Shown here one piece after another: positions 18,408-26,100 of a stretch of DNA of 64,000 bases (positions within the stretch are counted from its first letter, which is position 1; each line of letters starts with the position of its first letter). Made by a program: the position numbers and the translations under genes. Source of the stretch: an uncultured Bulleidia sp. (GTDB lineage Bacteria; Bacillota_I; Bacilli_A; Erysipelotrichales; Erysipelotrichaceae); contig CAKVBD010000004.1 in NCBI GenBank assembly GCA_934725105.1, forward strand, positions 1 to 64,000. The letters run 5' to 3'. The notes under the pieces are model-generated. The model worked only from the letters and a program-made list of their open reading frames with translations, was not told the origin of the DNA and ran no database searches.

Positions 18408-18539
18408 CTGCAGTGAAATTTTTTTCTCAGTCTAAAAAAAGCATTCACATTTACGCATAAATATGCAGAAAAATGCTTGACAGACAAAAAAGCGGAACAT
18501 TAAACATAATCCGAAGGAAATTGTAGGAGGAAAATTTAC

Positions 18540-19080
18540 ATGTCTACAATTTCTAATAACAACTATTACTATTCCACTTCAACGATCCACTCTGCTCTTG
18601 AAAAAGCTGTTTCTTCACTCAGTGAAAATATCGCCTGCTATTCTTCTGATCCTGTCTCTGACTTTACAAGAAACAGAAAGCTCAACTGTTCCAATCTTAT
18701 TCATTACATTCTGCATCTATCCAACAAGACAATTCAGTCAGGTTTAATGGATTATTTTTCTGACATCGATGACATGCCGTCTGCTTCTGTCATTTCTCAG
18801 CAGCGCTACAAGTGCAGACCGGAAGCCTTTAAAAGAGTGTTTTCGCTGTTCACTTCTTACTTTACAAACTATAAGACATACAACGGCTACTATCTGCTCG
18901 CATGCGATGGTTCTGATATCAACATCTCTCACAATCCAAAGGACAAGACGACCTATCACATCAATACATCTGCGACCAGAGGATACAATCAGCTTCATCT
19001 CAATGCACTTTATGATGTACTGAACGGTATCTATGCAGATGTGAATATTGATACAGCTGCCAAAACACATGAGTGCGGTG
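18540..19080 (+). pseudogene. Truncated IS4-type transposase (N-terminal part)
   Basis: The first ~180 residues resemble the N-terminal region of IS4-family transposases common in Bacillota: helical DNA-binding region, 'ISQQRYKCRPEAFKRVF' and the first catalytic Asp in 'LLACDGSDINI', then 'TRGYNQLHLNALYDVLNGIY' and 'AKTHEC'. Homology stops near 19080, where a full transposase would continue for another 200-300 residues with the second Asp and the Glu. The open frame runs on to 19169 only as chance read-through into the opposite-strand ATPase gene. It keeps a strong ribosome site (GGAGGA). Non-functional as a transposase. It marks the left edge of a scar of mobile DNA. Confidence 0.85.
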
Positions 19081-19121
19081 CAACGATCTGCTCATCGGTA
19101 TTGCAAATGCCACATAAACGA

Positions 19122-20435
19122 TCACAGCAGCCAGTTGACCAGGTTCAGAGACTTAATCCCATCGTATGACGCATCCAGGCCGGGATCAAGCGACAACACG
19201 ATTTTTTCATAGTTATCATTGATTTTCTGTAATGGCGCAAGTTCACGACGACGAACATCTTCGCTTGCCATGGATTCTGTGACCTGCACATACAGTTTGT
19301 CATCTGCTTTCGTAGCAATGAAATCCACTTCGGCATTGTCCACTTTGCCGATTGCCACATCATAGCCTCTGCGAAGCAGTTCAAAGTATACCACATTCTC
19401 GATGGCATGACCGCTGTCACGGTTTCTGAACCCAAGCAGATAGTTTCTGAGGCCAATATCTACTATATAATACTTGCCCAGGGTTCTAAGATATTCTTTG
19501 CCCTTGATGTCGAAGCGCTTGATATCATAGTAGAAATAGGACTCCAACAAAGCATTGACATAGGCTTGCACCGTGTGGGCGCTGGGTGTGCCCTTTCGCT
19601 TCCCATCCTCCAGCAAACCTTCGTTGACCAGCGTATTTCCAATGGAGGACACCGAAACGCTGCTTCCAATGTTATCAGCAAGGAACAAGATAATTTTTCG
19701 AAGCAAAACAGGATCGGTGATCTGTCTCTGCCCCCGACGCTTTTCTCTCTCCAAAATATTGCGGACGACGACTGTGGAATAAATACCGTCCAGCAGAACC
19801 AATGCCTTTTCCTGATCCAGTCCCACATCCGCAATGCCGGGCATCCCTCCGAAGCGCATATAAGCATCAAACACTTCCCGTAGCTCATAACGCTCACCGG
19901 ATTTATCAAATACCTGGAACCTTGTGCCGCCAAGGGCACTTTTTGTCTCCTTTACCTCAAAATCATGGAAATACAGGAACTCGCTGAAGGACAGCGGCAG
20001 CATCTTGATTTCCACACATCTGCCGGATAAATAAGCGGAATACTCGGATGACAGCAGATAGGCATTGGAACCGGTAATGTATATATCGCAGTTAAAATCC
20101 ACGCGGAAGGAATTAACCGTCTCCTCCCACTTATCAATCCGCTGCAGCTCATCAAAAAACAGATACATTCTCTTGCCAGGGACAACTTTGGACTGAACAT
20201 ATTCATAGAAATCGTCTGCAGACATCTTTTTGAATTCATGGGATTCAAAATTCATTTCGATAATCTGCTCATCAGAAACACCGGTTTCCTTCAAGTGCTC
20301 CACCATCAGCTTCAGCAGGCTGGATTTGCCGCAGCGACGGATGCCGGTAACGACCTTTACAGGCTCTGTATCCCTGAATGCAATGATCTTTCTCAAATAC
20401 AAATCTCGTTTTTTCAGTTCGTGTGTGTCAATCAT
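19122..20435 (-). CDS. AAA_14/DUF4143 ATPase
   Basis: A 437-residue protein of the widespread AAA_14-DUF4143 family. Walker A in 'VVTGIRRCGKSSLLK', Walker B 'MYLFFDELQRI', sensor-like 'IYITGSNAYLLSSE', then a winged helix-like stretch and the DUF4143 C-terminal domain with a nuclease-like pattern 'IENVVYFELLRRGYDVAIGK', 'EVDFIAT' and 'LYVQVTESM' that recalls PD-(D/E)XK. Biological role unproven; often linked to mobile islands. The ATG at 20435 has an excellent ribosome site (AGGAGG) and is preferred over the longer frame. Its DNA is clearly richer in G+C than its neighbours and its 3' end abuts a truncated transposase, both signs of transfer. Confidence 0.85.
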   Translation of the reverse strand: MIDTHELKKRDLYLRKIIAFRDTEPVKVVTGIRRCGKSSLLKLMVEHLKETGVSDEQIIEMNFESHEFKKMSADDFYEYVQSKVVPGKRMYLFFDELQRIDKWEETVNSFRVDFNCDIYITGSNAYLLSSEYSAYLSGRCVEIKMLPLSFSEFLYFHDFEVKETKSALGGTRFQVFDKSGERYELREVFDAYMRFGGMPGIADVGLDQEKALVLLDGIYSTVVVRNILEREKRRGQRQITDPVLLRKIILFLADNIGSSVSVSSIGNTLVNEGLLEDGKRKGTPSAHTVQAYVNALLESYFYYDIKRFDIKGKEYLRTLGKYYIVDIGLRNYLLGFRNRDSGHAIENVVYFELLRRGYDVAIGKVDNAEVDFIATKADDKLYVQVTESMASEDVRRRELAPLQKINDNYEKIVLSLDPGLDASYDGIKSLNLVNWLL

Positions 20436-20501
20436 AGATTTGTACCTCCTCACGCAATTTGAACATAGCACAAACATTGCTATAAATTGAGTTTTGTGCA
20501 G

Positions 20502-20729
20502 TTAATAGCAAAAATTTTTTATTTTTCGGCAGTTTCTGCATTTGTGGAATATTCCAAAAATTTTTGGCTCTCCATCTGCAATTACAGGAAATGATAATCC
20601 ATGGCAACGCAATGCCTGAATATAAAACATTCCTGTTGCGGTACTCAAATCCAATCCAAGAGATTGAAATAAATCAGATGCTTCTTTTTTTTAAGCTGGT
20701 TCAATTCTAATTGGTGAACTCTTTGTCAT
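20502..20729 (-). pseudogene. RelB/DinJ-type antitoxin relic with in-frame stop
   Basis: Reading the minus strand from the ATG at 20729 gives 'MTKSSPIRIEPA', a TAA at codon 13, then in the same frame 'KKEASDLFQSLGLDLSTATG' and 'MFYIQALRCHGLSFPV', which is the helix-helix core of RelB/DinJ antitoxins. The usual acidic C-terminus is replaced by 'KIFGIFHKCRNCRK' before a stop at 20504, so the 3' end is lost as well. A good ribosome site (AAGGAAG) remains upstream. No toxin follows; the ATPase gene begins 66 bases downstream. It explains most of the 20436-20897 gap. Confidence 0.75.
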
Positions 20730-20814
20730 AATCATTTGCTTCCTTATAAATTTTTAAAATGATACAAAACAACTCCATTTCAAGTGCATTGCACATAATT
20801 TTTGTTAAAAATCA

Positions 20815-20847
20815 CAATAAAAAGCCTGAAACAAAATATTCCAGACT
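20815..20847 (-). terminator. Terminator after the SDR gene
   Basis: Minus-strand stem AGTCTGGAA/TTTCAGGCT (two G-U pairs) with a 7-base loop and a TTTTT run; it lies about 50 bases beyond the SDR stop. Confidence 0.7.
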
Positions 20848-20897
20848 CCCTTAATTATAGTTACATGTAAATCCAACAATAAACCAATACTATTTGT

Positions 20898-21647
20898 TCA
20901 GCAGCTGCCTTTTTGTCCGCCATCAATACGAATGATCGTATTATTAATATAATCGGCTTCTTCACTGATCAAGAATTTAACAAGATATGCAACTTCTTCT
21001 GGTTTTCCATAACGTTCCACCAGAATTTTTTCGCATTCCTGTTTCAAAAATTTCTCATCATACCCATCCAGTTCACTCTCTGTCCCAATAAAACCAGGTG
21101 CAATAGCATTCACATGAATATATGGACCCCACTGCATCGCAAGATCATGTGTTAAAGCATTTAATGCTGCTTTCGAAACATCATAGTCAATACTCATCGG
21201 ATAATACGTATTCATGCCATTCGTTGAAGAAATATTAATGATTCTTCCATATTCTTTCTCCATCATGTGATGAGATACTCTTTTCGCACAGTTAAATGCA
21301 CCAACAACATTCACATTCATTGTCTTTTGAAACTCTTCACTTGTTTTCAAATGGAAAAGATTAGAAAGATCAATTGCCGCATTATTTACTAAAACATCTA
21401 CGCCACCCATCTTTTCTTCAATTTCACACACCATTGCATCCACTTGTTCCACACTAGACACATCCGCCTGCATCGCTAATACATTCACACCATACAATGC
21501 AATGAGTTCTTTCTGTAAAGACAATGCTTCTTGTTTTGAATGCAGATAATTGATCACAATATCATATCCACTCTTCGCAAGTTCCTTTGCAATTGCTTTC
21601 CCAATGCCTTTTGCACTGCCCGTAATCAATACAACTTTATTTTTCAT
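20898..21647 (-). CDS. SDR-family oxidoreductase (FabG-like)
   Basis: Classical short-chain dehydrogenase/reductase of 249 residues: NAD(P)-binding 'GSAKGIGKAIAKELAKSG', 'NNAAID' (NNAG-like) motif, catalytic Ser in 'IINISSTNG' and 'YDVSKAALNALTHDLA' (Y-x3-K). C-terminal 'NNTIIRIDGGQKGSC' is typical. Substrate cannot be inferred; a stand-alone FabG paralogue is possible. Its ATG is only a few bases after the U-run of the efp terminator and has no ribosome site, so expression likely depends on read-through or leaderless initiation. Confidence 0.88.
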   Translation of the reverse strand: MKNKVVLITGSAKGIGKAIAKELAKSGYDIVINYLHSKQEALSLQKELIALYGVNVLAMQADVSSVEQVDAMVCEIEEKMGGVDVLVNNAAIDLSNLFHLKTSEEFQKTMNVNVVGAFNCAKRVSHHMMEKEYGRIINISSTNGMNTYYPMSIDYDVSKAALNALTHDLAMQWGPYIHVNAIAPGFIGTESELDGYDEKFLKQECEKILVERYGKPEEVAYLVKFLISEEADYINNTIIRIDGGQKGSC

Positions 21648-21653
21648 ACATCG

Positions 21654-21679
21654 AAAAAAAGAGCTTAGAATTAAGCTCT
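21654..21679 (-). terminator. Terminator of efp
   Basis: Perfect 8-bp stem AGAGCTTA/TAAGCTCT around a 4-base loop and a run of seven T on the minus strand; the stem contains the efp stop codon and the U-run ends 7 bases before the SDR start. Confidence 0.85.
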
Positions 21680-22228
21680 TGAAGAATACTTTCCATCAGA
21701 AGTAGAAACAAGAATTCTTTCTCCTTCTTCAATAAACTGAGGAACTCTGAGTGATAGACCAGTATCTGTAACAGCGTCCTTTGTCTGGGAGGATGGAGCA
21801 CCCTTGATTGCAGGTGTTGTTTCCGCAACTGTCAATTCAACCTTATCAGGAACAACGATTGCGATTACCTGTCCTTCAAAAATCTGAAGAATAACATCCA
21901 TACCTTCAATTAAGAAATACTTATTCATTCCAACATGTGCATCATCTAATTCATATGTTTCAAATGTTTCCATATCCATGAAGTAGTAGACATCACCAGC
22001 AGAATAAGAATACTGTGCAGACTTCTTTTCAATCATTGCTGCTTCAAACTTTGTAGAAGCGTTAAAGTTTCTTTCCTGTGTAGAACCTGTTTTCAAGTTC
22101 TTCATCTTTGTTTTCAGAATTGCTGCACCCTTACCAGGTTTTACATGCATAAAGTCAATGACTTGCCATGGATCACCATCAACCATGACTGTTAATCCAG
22201 TTTTAAAATCTCCAGCTTCAATTGCCAT
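21671..22228 (-). CDS. efp: Translation elongation factor P
   Basis: Relieves ribosome stalling at poly-proline stretches. Three-domain protein of 185 residues: the N-terminal KOW-like domain carries the tip loop 'HVKPGKGAAI' with the lysine that is modified in many bacteria, then two OB domains, ending 'FIEEGERILVSTSDGKYSSRA'. Length and motifs are normal. It is a stand-alone unit with its own terminator. Confidence 0.97.
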   Translation of the reverse strand: MAIEAGDFKTGLTVMVDGDPWQVIDFMHVKPGKGAAILKTKMKNLKTGSTQERNFNASTKFEAAMIEKKSAQYSYSAGDVYYFMDMETFETYELDDAHVGMNKYFLIEGMDVILQIFEGQVIAIVVPDKVELTVAETTPAIKGAPSSQTKDAVTDTGLSLRVPQFIEEGERILVSTSDGKYSSRA

Positions 22229-22300
22229 AATTTATTACCACCTTTTTTATTTATAATTCCGTTGTTATTTTACCAATAACACTAGTATTTATCAATATTT

Positions 22301-23527
22301 TTAGAAAAGGGACTTCTTTTCTTCCTGGTGAGATTTAATATACTTGCTCCACTTGATATAGCCATATGTTGTATTTGTAAAGTATCCAAGTTTCAATACA
22401 AGCAATACATACTGACCAGACAAGATATTGATGATTGCTTCTAACGCAGCGCAAATATACCATGCAATCCACTGTTCTCTTAATCTAAAGAAGATGAATA
22501 AACCATTTGCTACACCAACTGCAGAAGCACACGCATCAATATACGTAATAGCTGTTTCTAACTGTTTATTACCGCCTAAGAAATCTGTCTGAATATCCAA
22601 TCCACTCAAGAAGTAACCCACAACAACAGTCCATACAATGATTGCTAGAATAATCAATACTTCCTGATAGCCCTTTAATCTTCTAACAGCTGTCAATTCA
22701 TCGCTTTCATCATCCTTATGCTTACTCCAGTTAATATAACTCAAGATATCAATTGGCAGCCAGAAGAATAATGTTGTCGCAATCGTCGCAAAACGATACA
22801 TCAGTACAAGACATGTTGCAATTTCTGTAATTTCTACAAGTACAGATACTAGGAAATTGTATCTAGACTGTTTAGAAATCAGCAATTCACAAAGAATATT
22901 CAAGAATGTATCCAATAGATACAACAACATGATAATGATGCCATTCACACCATTTGCACTGTCTTCAGGGAATGCTACCGCAACGATTGTTGCAAGTACC
23001 ATGATTGTTAAGAACCAGCACTTTTCATATGTTGTAAAAGCTTTTGCGAATGTATACATGATCCATACAGATACAAACAAGATCAATAATGCAATACCTA
23101 AATTAAACACAGGCATTAAAGTATTGGCTTCTGTCTGATGATATACATATTGAACTTCCTTAGCTGAAGGATCCTGATGATCAAAATACAACATTGTTCC
23201 ATTATCTGTCTGATATTCATAGCCAGTAATAGAATCAATATCTAGATCCTCATATTCTTCATAAGAATATGAAACAATCAACTTTGCATCACCATTTACA
23301 AAGGTAACATCACAAACAGTTGAATCTTCATCATAGTCTTCTGCTTCTGTATCACGATCCATTTCTAAGCTTTGAATAAAATGGATATCCCCATAATTGG
23401 CATTTAGTTTTTTGAAACCTGTAAAGAAAGAAAATAATGATCCAATCACAAGTAAACTCATCACGGCAAGCATGATTTTTCTCAGTTTTGGATTGGATTC
23501 TTTAAATGTTTTAATTTTTTCTAACAT
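22301..23527 (-). CDS. pnuC: PnuC-family nicotinamide riboside transporter with N-terminal extension
   Basis: Membrane protein of 408 residues. The last ~250 residues match PnuC: 'YIDACASAVGVANGLFIFFR', 'QWIAWYICAALEAIINI' and 'GQYVLLVLKLGYFTNTTYGY', the W-x-W/N-rich ligand path of the family, with about seven helices. It differs from standard PnuC (about 230-260 residues) by ~130 extra N-terminal residues: one membrane helix (about 19-37), an acidic extracytoplasmic stretch rich in Asp/Glu/Tyr, and another helix. Vitamin specificity (nicotinamide riboside is most likely) is from family knowledge. The ATG comes 3 bases after the U-run of the kinase terminator. Confidence 0.8.
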   Translation of the reverse strand: MLEKIKTFKESNPKLRKIMLAVMSLLVIGSLFSFFTGFKKLNANYGDIHFIQSLEMDRDTEAEDYDEDSTVCDVTFVNGDAKLIVSYSYEEYEDLDIDSITGYEYQTDNGTMLYFDHQDPSAKEVQYVYHQTEANTLMPVFNLGIALLILFVSVWIMYTFAKAFTTYEKCWFLTIMVLATIVAVAFPEDSANGVNGIIIMLLYLLDTFLNILCELLISKQSRYNFLVSVLVEITEIATCLVLMYRFATIATTLFFWLPIDILSYINWSKHKDDESDELTAVRRLKGYQEVLIILAIIVWTVVVGYFLSGLDIQTDFLGGNKQLETAITYIDACASAVGVANGLFIFFRLREQWIAWYICAALEAIINILSGQYVLLVLKLGYFTNTTYGYIKWSKYIKSHQEEKKSLF

Positions 23528-23530
23528 CTT

Positions 23531-23571
23531 AAAAAAACCCCCAAAGCATTTTATACTTCTGCTTTAGAGGG
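23531..23571 (-). terminator. Terminator of hybrid kinase 1, abutting pnuC
   Basis: Minus-strand stem CCCTCTAAAGCA/TGCTTTGGGGG with an 11-base loop and seven T. It overlaps the kinase stop codon and ends 3 bases before the pnuC ATG. Confidence 0.8.
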
Positions 23572-25395
23572 TTCAATATTTTTTTTGTAAAATTTTGCGA
23601 TTGTCCGAATCAATTCATCTACTTTCAATGGCTTTGTTAAATGCGCAGCCATTCCAGATTCTTTTGATTTTGCGATGTCTTCTTCAAATGCATTCGCGCT
23701 GCAGGCAACAACAGGAATATCTTTCGCATCTTTTCGATCTAGATTTCGTAATGCTTTACAAGCTTCATATCCATTCATAACAGGCATCATGATATCCATC
23801 AAAATAATGTCAAAGAAATATTCTTCATGTTGCGTAAATTGTGTAATCACGTCTTTTCCATCCACTGCTTCATATACAATTGCACCATTATCTTCTAATA
23901 ATGTTTTCGCAATTTCTCTATTCAGTGCATTATCTTCCGCAAGCAATACTTTCACCCCAGTAATGGAAACATTTTCGGATGTATCAATTTGAGAAATCTC
24001 ATATTGTTTTTCAGCAATTTCAAACGGAATACGAATCGTAAAGTGACTGCCAACATTTAATACACTTTGAATATCAATGGTTCCATTCATCATGTTAATC
24101 ATTTGTAGAACAATCGCCATTCCAAGTCCACTTCCCTGATAAGAAGTTCTATTTTCATGTTCCTGTACAAATGGCTCAAAGATGTGTTGAAGAAATTCTT
24201 CACTCATTCCAATACCTGTATCCTGGATATCAAACTGGATCATTGCTTTCCCATCATGCATTTCACATTCTTTGATACTGAAAGCAATGCTTCCATTTTT
24301 CTTGTTATATTTAATTGAATTATCTAGCACATTCAACAGAATCTGCTTCATATATAAAGCAGAGCCCATCAAATATGGATGTTGAATATCATCTTTCTGA
24401 CATTGCAGAGTAATCTTGAAATTCTCTGCTTTCATCTTTGCAATCACAAATACTTCATCAAACAGCTTTTCAATATTCAACGGTTCACAGACAATTTTAA
24501 TTTCCTTACTTTCCAGCTTACTCAATTGCAGCATATCATTCAATAAAGACAATAAGTAATTTGCCGCAACTTTTGCTTTTGCACGATTCATAGAAAGCAA
24601 TTCATAGTCCTGTGGATGCCTAGAATCAATTTCAATCAATCCAAGAATTCCATTGAGTGGTGTACGAATATCATGAGACATACGATTCAAGAAATCTGTC
24701 TTCACTTTCATTGCTTCTTCCAGTTGATTTCTAACATCCAATTCTCTCGCCAAAAATAACAGCCATCCAGAAATCACAATGGCAACTGCCTGTAAAGGCA
24801 GGCCATATGAAAAAATTTGAATCATTGTTGCAAGTGTAGGCAGACATACATAAGAAATGGCAGCTAGAAGTTCATTTCTACGCAGATCATTTCTGAAATA
24901 ATATAAAAGATAGATAAAGATCAAAATTCCTATAACTGTTGGAATCTGACAAATCGGAAAATATTTTGTTCTATGATAAATGTTATTTGCATCAAAATAA
25001 TAGTAAATTTCAAAATACTGTGAAAGAACAACAAATACAACGGATATTCCTACCAATAGCCAAATAAATTGAAATAATATTTTCTTTCGCTTCAACATTG
25101 GTGCCAGAGAATCATATAAATACTTAGCAAGCATTCCCATTTCAAGATAATTAAATATAAACACAAGCGGATTACATAAATGTGTCATAATATAACCAAT
25201 CTCACTTGTATTTCCTTTATAGAATTCCGCAAGACAATCACTCGTCAGTAAAAATGCGCCTAAAAACACAATCCATAAAATATCTTTATCTTTCTGGTTT
25301 TTATTTTTCTGCAGACATAAAATGCTTAAAATAATTAAGCTGATAATGGTTGCCACAAACTCAAACGAAATAATAAAAATGCTTAAAACACTCAT
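23551..25395 (-). CDS. Hybrid sensor histidine kinase, seven-helix membrane sensor
   Basis: Two-component hybrid kinase of 614 residues. The N-terminal ~230 residues hold about seven membrane helices resembling 7TM sensor modules; then HisKA with phospho-acceptor His in 'FLNRMSHDIRTPLNG', HATPase with N box 'LDNSIKYNKK', 'DTGIGMSEEF' and 'GSGLGMAIV', and a C-terminal receiver with 'LLAEDNALNREI', phospho-Asp in 'DIILMDIMMPVMNGYEA' and Lys in 'HLTKPLKV'. No output domain and no neighbouring regulator. I chose the ATG at 25395 (GGAG 9 bases upstream); the frame extends upstream into tRNA-Leu, which is not plausible as coding. Confidence 0.9.
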   Translation of the reverse strand: MSVLSIFIISFEFVATIISLIILSILCLQKNKNQKDKDILWIVFLGAFLLTSDCLAEFYKGNTSEIGYIMTHLCNPLVFIFNYLEMGMLAKYLYDSLAPMLKRKKILFQFIWLLVGISVVFVVLSQYFEIYYYFDANNIYHRTKYFPICQIPTVIGILIFIYLLYYFRNDLRRNELLAAISYVCLPTLATMIQIFSYGLPLQAVAIVISGWLLFLARELDVRNQLEEAMKVKTDFLNRMSHDIRTPLNGILGLIEIDSRHPQDYELLSMNRAKAKVAANYLLSLLNDMLQLSKLESKEIKIVCEPLNIEKLFDEVFVIAKMKAENFKITLQCQKDDIQHPYLMGSALYMKQILLNVLDNSIKYNKKNGSIAFSIKECEMHDGKAMIQFDIQDTGIGMSEEFLQHIFEPFVQEHENRTSYQGSGLGMAIVLQMINMMNGTIDIQSVLNVGSHFTIRIPFEIAEKQYEISQIDTSENVSITGVKVLLAEDNALNREIAKTLLEDNGAIVYEAVDGKDVITQFTQHEEYFFDIILMDIMMPVMNGYEACKALRNLDRKDAKDIPVVACSANAFEEDIAKSKESGMAAHLTKPLKVDELIRTIAKFYKKNIEPSKAEV

Positions 25396-25442
25396 CCCAT
25401 CTATCTCCATGGAATATTTTATCATAGTTCTTAAAAAATGCA

Positions 25443-25472
25443 TTGACGTATCTACCTGATATGATGTAAAAT
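25443..25472 (+). promoter_or_regulatory. Promoter of tRNA-Leu
   Basis: TTGACG, 18-base spacer, TAAAAT; predicted start about 7 bases before the mature tRNA. Confidence 0.75.
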
Positions 25473-25485
25473 ACTTGAGCGTGAT

Positions 25486-25566
25486 GCACCAGTGGTGGAA
25501 TGGCAGACACGTACGCTTGAGGGGCGTATGGAGAGATCCGTGCAAGTTCAAGTCTTGTCTGGTGCA
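25486..25566 (+). tRNA. tRNA-Leu (anticodon GAG)
   Basis: 81 bases, class II with long variable arm: acceptor GCACCAG/CTGGTGC, D-arm 'GGTGGAATGGCAGACAC', anticodon stem TACGC/GCGTA with loop TTGAGGG (GAG, reads CTC/CTT), T-loop TTCAAGT, discriminator A, no encoded CCA. Confidence 0.95.
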
Positions 25567-25571
25567 CGATT

Positions 25572-25596
25572 GTTCAGCAATAGCTGAACTTTTTTA
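25572..25596 (+). terminator. Terminator after tRNA-Leu
   Basis: Perfect stem GTTCAGC/GCTGAAC with loop AATA followed by T7. Confidence 0.88.
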
Positions 25597-25626
25597 TTAT
25601 CATAATCATTTAAGGAGATAAAACAT

Positions 25627-26052
25627 ATGTTAAGAATTGCAATTTGTTGTGGTGGCGGTTTTTCTTCCAGTGCTTTAGCTGCGCACCTGGAAAAAGAATC
25701 TGTAGAAAAAGGATTAAAAGACAGAGCAACTTTCATTTTCATTCCCATCCATCACCTGATAGAACGTATGGATGAAGCGGATGTAGCGATGGTTTGTCCA
25801 CACATGGAAATGCAAGTACGTAAAGATGCACCAAAATACACAATTCCTGTAACGATCATTCCTCCACGTCTCTATGGCTTAATGCCAGCACAGTCTTTTA
25901 TTGAAGATGCAGAAGACATTTATGATTTATGGAAAAATGGAGTTAAAAACATGGTTACTTTTCCAGAAGAGCCACGTCCACTCGCAGTCAAGAGAACAAT
26001 TTCTCATAGAAGATGGCTCAAAGGGGAAAAAACAGACTTCACAAAAATCTAA
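25627..26052 (+). CDS. Orphan PTS EIIB-like protein (lactose/cellobiose type)
   Basis: A 141-residue cytosolic protein. The N-terminus 'MLRIAICCGGGFSSSALAAH' has the P-loop of PTS lactose/cellobiose IIB domains, in which the phosphorylated Cys is the last residue of the first strand, and 'DVAMVCPHMEMQVRK' matches the third strand. True IIB proteins are about 100 residues; here a ~40-residue tail follows ('FPEEPRPLAVKRTISHRR'). There is no EIIA, EIIC or sugar enzyme nearby; the next gene is a MATE exporter. So it may serve a distant PTS or act as a regulatory phosphoprotein. Strong ribosome site (AAGGAG). Confidence 0.8.
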   Translation: MLRIAICCGGGFSSSALAAHLEKESVEKGLKDRATFIFIPIHHLIERMDEADVAMVCPHMEMQVRKDAPKYTIPVTIIPPRLYGLMPAQSFIEDAEDIYDLWKNGVKNMVTFPEEPRPLAVKRTISHRRWLKGEKTDFTKI

Positions 26053-26053
26053 A

Positions 26054-26076
26054 ACTTATCTTCGGATAGGTTTTTT
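26054..26076 (+). terminator. Terminator after the PTS IIB gene
   Basis: Stem ACTTATC/GATAGGT (one G-U) with a UUCG tetraloop followed by T6. Confidence 0.85.
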
Positions 26077-26100
26077 ATATTAACAAGAAAGGACTACACA

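Noticed and set aside
19081..19169. Continuation of the transposase frame
   Set aside because: The last ~30 codons have no transposase likeness and are the reverse complement of the ATPase gene's end and its flank.
23528..23575. Riboswitch for pnuC
   Set aside because: The only structure is the kinase terminator; no room remains between it and the pnuC ATG for an aptamer, and the rest lies in coding DNA.
25396..25551. N-terminal extension of hybrid kinase 1 upstream to 25551
   Set aside because: It runs through the tRNA-Leu gene on the other strand and lacks a ribosome site; the ATG at 25395 is well supported.
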